A DNA stretch of 8,141 nt, from NCBI GenBank assembly GCA_016342385.1, contig JAEINM010000170.1:1-8141 (forward strand). The letters run 5' to 3'. The first letter of the stretch is position 1. The number at the start of each line of letters is the position of its first letter. A program made the position numbers and the translations under genes. Positions 6,027-8,141 of this stretch are shown in pieces. The DNA comes from Spirochaetaceae bacterium. Lineage in GTDB: Bacteria; Spirochaetota; Spirochaetia; DSM-2461. The notes below the pieces were generated by a model that saw only the letters and a list, made by a program, of their open reading frames with translations, was not told the origin of the DNA and did no database searches.

Positions 6027-6956
6027 CTACCAGCCGTTCTCAACGGAAATATTGTATAATTCACTCAGCATATCTTTATCGAATCCATTAAAGCGGAAAT
6101 TTTTTTTTGCAATACTGAACCAGCTGCTGTCCGGAGAAACAGCCCCTCGGTCAACTTTCATAGCCGGTCTGTAAGAGATGCCCATTGAAGAAAACAGCGA
6201 AGCTATTCTGGCGGAAGCTTCAATATTTCTGTTATCGAGAAAAGATAGATTACTGTTTATACCACTGCAGATGACAGGTTCCGGAACCAGATTCAGCTCT
6301 TCTTTTAATCCCTCTATCAATTTCTGAATATAATGAGTCTGAATCATGGAAGAACTCGAATCCCTTCCGGAGACTTTACCTGGAGCTTCCATCAGATGTA
6401 CCGCCGGTTTTAGCAGCATTGATAAGGAGATAAGATCCTTCAGGTCTGATTGTGCCATTCTCAACCTCTGAACTTTAGTCAATTCAAAAAGGACATACTT
6501 TCTTCTATCAAAAACAGGAGCCAGATATTTTGCGGGGAGTCCTGAAGTGATGGCTCGATGAGGACCTGTAAGATTCCTTCTGGTAACAGGTCTTTTTACC
6601 ATTTTTTGTAAAAATGTAAACAACTGAAACCGTATACCCTCTTCATTGAAGTCTCCAGCCCCCATAAAGGAAAAAAAAGAATAGTTGAGTTTTTCATAGA
6701 TTATGGTTCTCAGCTCGGGGATCAGTTGGGTATCGGTAATCTGAAAAAGACTTGTGAGCAGAATATTATTGACTTCCAATAGATTCCTTCCGGGGAAAAA
6801 GGCCGGGGAACTGAGAGTCGGAAAGAGTGTATTTCCATTGATATGGAGAAACTGAATAATCTGTTCCTCTTTCTGAAGGGCTGATAGATCATTCAGAGTG
6901 GGATTAAGGAGAAGTTTATTAATAAACTGTTTTGCTTTTTCGTTTTCTGTTACCAT
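6027..6956 (-). CDS. Conserved-looking cytoplasmic protein of unknown function
   Basis: I do not recognise this 309-residue protein. It has no signal peptide or membrane segment and is predicted mostly helical. Visible landmarks are an N-terminal helical region (residues 1-40), a hydrophobic, phenylalanine-rich stretch at 88-116, a basic stretch around 119-134 (MVKRPVTRRNLTGPHR) and a serine run at 200-203. Its stop codon lies 7 bp before the ATG of the voltage-sensor gene and overlaps that gene's ribosome binding site, so the two form an operon and may act together. The ATG at 6956 has no Shine-Dalgarno; a TACAAT hexamer lies 9 bases upstream. A run of nine As on the coding strand (6100-6108) near codon 284 is a possible frameshift site. 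Confidence 0.78.
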   Translation of the reverse strand: MVTENEKAKQFINKLLLNPTLNDLSALQKEEQIIQFLHINGNTLFPTLSSPAFFPGRNLLEVNNILLTSLFQITDTQLIPELRTIIYEKLNYSFFSFMGAGDFNEEGIRFQLFTFLQKMVKRPVTRRNLTGPHRAITSGLPAKYLAPVFDRRKYVLFELTKVQRLRMAQSDLKDLISLSMLLKPAVHLMEAPGKVSGRDSSSSMIQTHYIQKLIEGLKEELNLVPEPVICSGINSNLSFLDNRNIEASARIASLFSSMGISYRPAMKVDRGAVSPDSSWFSIAKKNFRFNGFDKDMLSELYNISVENGW

Positions 6957-6965
6957 ATTATTTAA

Positions 6966-6971
6966 ATTGTA
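6966..6971 (-). promoter_or_regulatory. Putative -10 element of the voltage-sensor operon
   Basis: On the minus strand TACAAT (5 of 6 matches to the consensus) lies 9 nt before the ATG at 6956; no convincing -35 is seen. A start of transcription 7 bases downstream would leave a leader of only 2-3 nt. Confidence 0.3.
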
Positions 6972-6972
6972 T

Positions 6973-7003
6973 TTGCACCATTCCTATTTAAAGTAAATAA
7001 TAA
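6973..7003 (+). promoter_or_regulatory. Possible promoter of the secreted-protein gene
   Basis: TTGCAC (6973-6978) and TAATAA (6998-7003) are 19 bp apart on the plus strand, within the 53-bp divergent gap. Transcription would start at about 7010, the GTG start codon itself. The spacing is long and the -10 match imperfect, so this is tentative. Confidence 0.25.
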
Positions 7004-7009
7004 TACACA

Positions 7010-8141
7010 GTGAAATATTTTACATTTTTTTTTTCAGTAATAGTACTCATTTTTCTTTATAGTTCGCCCCTAACCGCACGGGAACAGTCTTCTGAAGGAC
7101 AGGAAGAAGCCCCTGAGGCCTTGTGGGATGTGAAAATTGGAGATAAAGAGGTTGATCTTTATCTGTCGGGATATTGGAAAATTGGGATAATGGGCGGTTT
7201 GTCTGTTGAATCGGGACCCAAAGGGATTATTTTCCCTGCAGCATTTCCCGGTTTGACTGATTTTAAATTTTATCAGGAACCGGATCTCACTATCTCTCTC
7301 TGGCTGATGAACCGCTATTATCTGGAAACTTCATTTCTGGAAGGTTTTGATAAGAACACTTATGCTATGGGATATCGGGGAATGGAAGGGGAACCTGTTC
7401 AGTCGGTGAGAATCGGAAATTCCGATATATATATCGATGAGTACAAAGGGATCAGTGTTCCGGCTCCCCAATATAATACTCCGGGAATTAGTGCTTCCTT
7501 TCAATCAGAGATCTCCACACATGATATACTCATCCGGTATGATCCGACCAGTGAACATAAAAAAGTATTTCTCGGTGAATATGAAATAACAGAAGAGGTT
7601 ATAGAAATAGGGAATTACAACCGCGGACAGTATTTTATTCTTCCTGAAAGTGACCTTGATTTTATTGATGTTTTAATCGCCGATAAAAAAGGGATCTTTT
7701 CCGGTAGTGATGGTAAAAAATATCGGAAAGTTCGGGAAAATGAAATGTTTCATTCTCTTTCTGACGGTACGATCTCATTTTTTCAAGCTTCAGAAACAGA
7801 TGTTCTGGTTTATTATGAAAAATCGGGCAACGCGGTAGGAGAAACTACTGTTTCAGGATTTATTACTCCTCTTGTCAATGGGGAACCTGATCCCGATGGA
7901 GCCTCTCCGGAATTTAGCTGGACTGAAAATGATACATGGCATACAGGAACATACGAGCAGAGCTGTTCAATCACTATAAATTCCCGGAAATACCTGAAAG
8001 TTTATAATCCGGGTAAATTCGGCCCTTTTGAGCTTTGTAATTTATATTCCATCAATACGCCCTTACCTCCTGATTTATGGAGAACTGAAATATTTCTGGC
8101 CGACAGCAGTCAGATTAAAGCCTCTGATTATGAGAACTATA
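7010..8141 (+). CDS. Secreted, beta-rich surface or periplasmic protein of unknown function (partial, C-terminus outside window)
   Basis: The frame is open from the GTG at 7010 to the right edge (377 codons), so the gene is truncated by the window. Residues 1-23 are a Sec signal peptide (MKYFTFFFSVIVLIFLY core, likely cleavage after SSPLTA at residue 23). The mature part starts with a short acidic Glu/Gln-rich stretch and then becomes rich in aromatic and glycine residues with alternating strands, for example DVKIGDKEVDLYLSGYWKIG and EYEITEEVIEIGNYNRGQY. This pattern suits an exported beta-sheet protein, periplasmic or in the outer membrane. I cannot assign a family; a loose likeness to repeated strands in very large outer-membrane proteins such as SprA is only an impression. 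The GTG has no Shine-Dalgarno but is the only start that includes the whole signal peptide. Codons 6-9 contain ten consecutive Ts. Confidence 0.8.
   Translation, partial: MKYFTFFFSVIVLIFLYSSPLTAREQSSEGQEEAPEALWDVKIGDKEVDLYLSGYWKIGIMGGLSVESGPKGIIFPAAFPGLTDFKFYQEPDLTISLWLMNRYYLETSFLEGFDKNTYAMGYRGMEGEPVQSVRIGNSDIYIDEYKGISVPAPQYNTPGISASFQSEISTHDILIRYDPTSEHKKVFLGEYEITEEVIEIGNYNRGQYFILPESDLDFIDVLIADKKGIFSGSDGKKYRKVRENEMFHSLSDGTISFFQASETDVLVYYEKSGNAVGETTVSGFITPLVNGEPDPDGASPEFSWTENDTWHTGTYEQSCSITINSRKYLKVYNPGKFGPFELCNLYSINTPLPPDLWRTEIFLADSSQIKASDYENY
7025..7034 (+). repeat. T10 homopolymer in signal-peptide codons
   Basis: Ten Ts encode F6-F8 and the first base of S9 of the secreted protein. A loss of one T brings TAA into frame two codons later; a gain of one T leads to TAG at about 7060-7062. 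Either change would abolish the protein, so slippage here would work as an on/off switch. It is the longest homopolymer I see in the window. Confidence 0.7.

Noticed and set aside
6100..6108. A9 run (coding strand) in the unknown gene as a phase-variation site
   Set aside because: It lies close to the C-terminus, encodes an ordinary Ala-Lys-Lys-Asn stretch and would change only about 25 residues; less convincing than the T10 tract.

Overview
The window looks like a low-GC bacterial chromosome segment, most likely from a spirochaete of the Treponema/Spirochaeta type. This is an inference from the gene mix: RsbV/RsbW-type partner-switching genes, a lipoprotein with a relaxed lipobox, a SAMHD1-like HD phosphohydrolase, and large secreted proteins of unknown function. 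No rRNA, tRNA, insertion sequence, prophage gene or CRISPR array is visible. Genes are packed closely and face each other in alternating directions, so most transcripts begin in short divergent intergenic gaps.

Layout. Positions 1-1249 (minus) hold the N-terminal 416 residues of a large protein that runs off the left edge. It looks like a degenerate class III cyclase domain followed by a degenerate STAND/AAA-type ATPase. Diverging from it on the plus strand are three partner-switching genes: an RsbW-like ATPase (1291-1809), an RsbV-like STAS anti-anti-sigma factor (best start the TTG at 1935, ending 2276), and a second RsbW-like ATPase (2290-2832). They end at a strong hairpin terminator that probably works in both directions. 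Convergent to them is a lipoprotein (2862-3575, minus). Next comes a SAMHD1/YwfO-like HD phosphohydrolase (3673-4902, plus). It converges on a two-gene minus-strand operon: an unrecognised soluble protein (6027-6956), then a six-helix membrane protein (4907-6019). The membrane protein has an excellent voltage-sensor S4 helix, no potassium-channel selectivity filter, and a HAMP-like segment at its C-terminus. The right edge holds the first 377 codons of a secreted, beta-rich protein (7010 onward, plus).

How the parts may work together. The STAS protein and its two flanking kinases form the core of a phosphorylation-controlled partner switch. No sigma factor or PP2C phosphatase is encoded here, so input and output must lie elsewhere. 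The divergent cyclase/ATPase-like protein shares a promoter region with the switch and could be a sensor or co-regulated partner. The most unusual gene is the voltage-sensor/HAMP protein: its layout suggests membrane potential may be passed to a cytoplasmic partner rather than gating a pore, and the cotranscribed unknown protein is the obvious candidate partner. Several transcript-leading genes lack a Shine-Dalgarno sequence and have -10-like hexamers just upstream of the start codon, which suggests leaderless mRNAs. The secreted protein has a ten-T run inside its signal-peptide codons that could act as a phase-variation switch.
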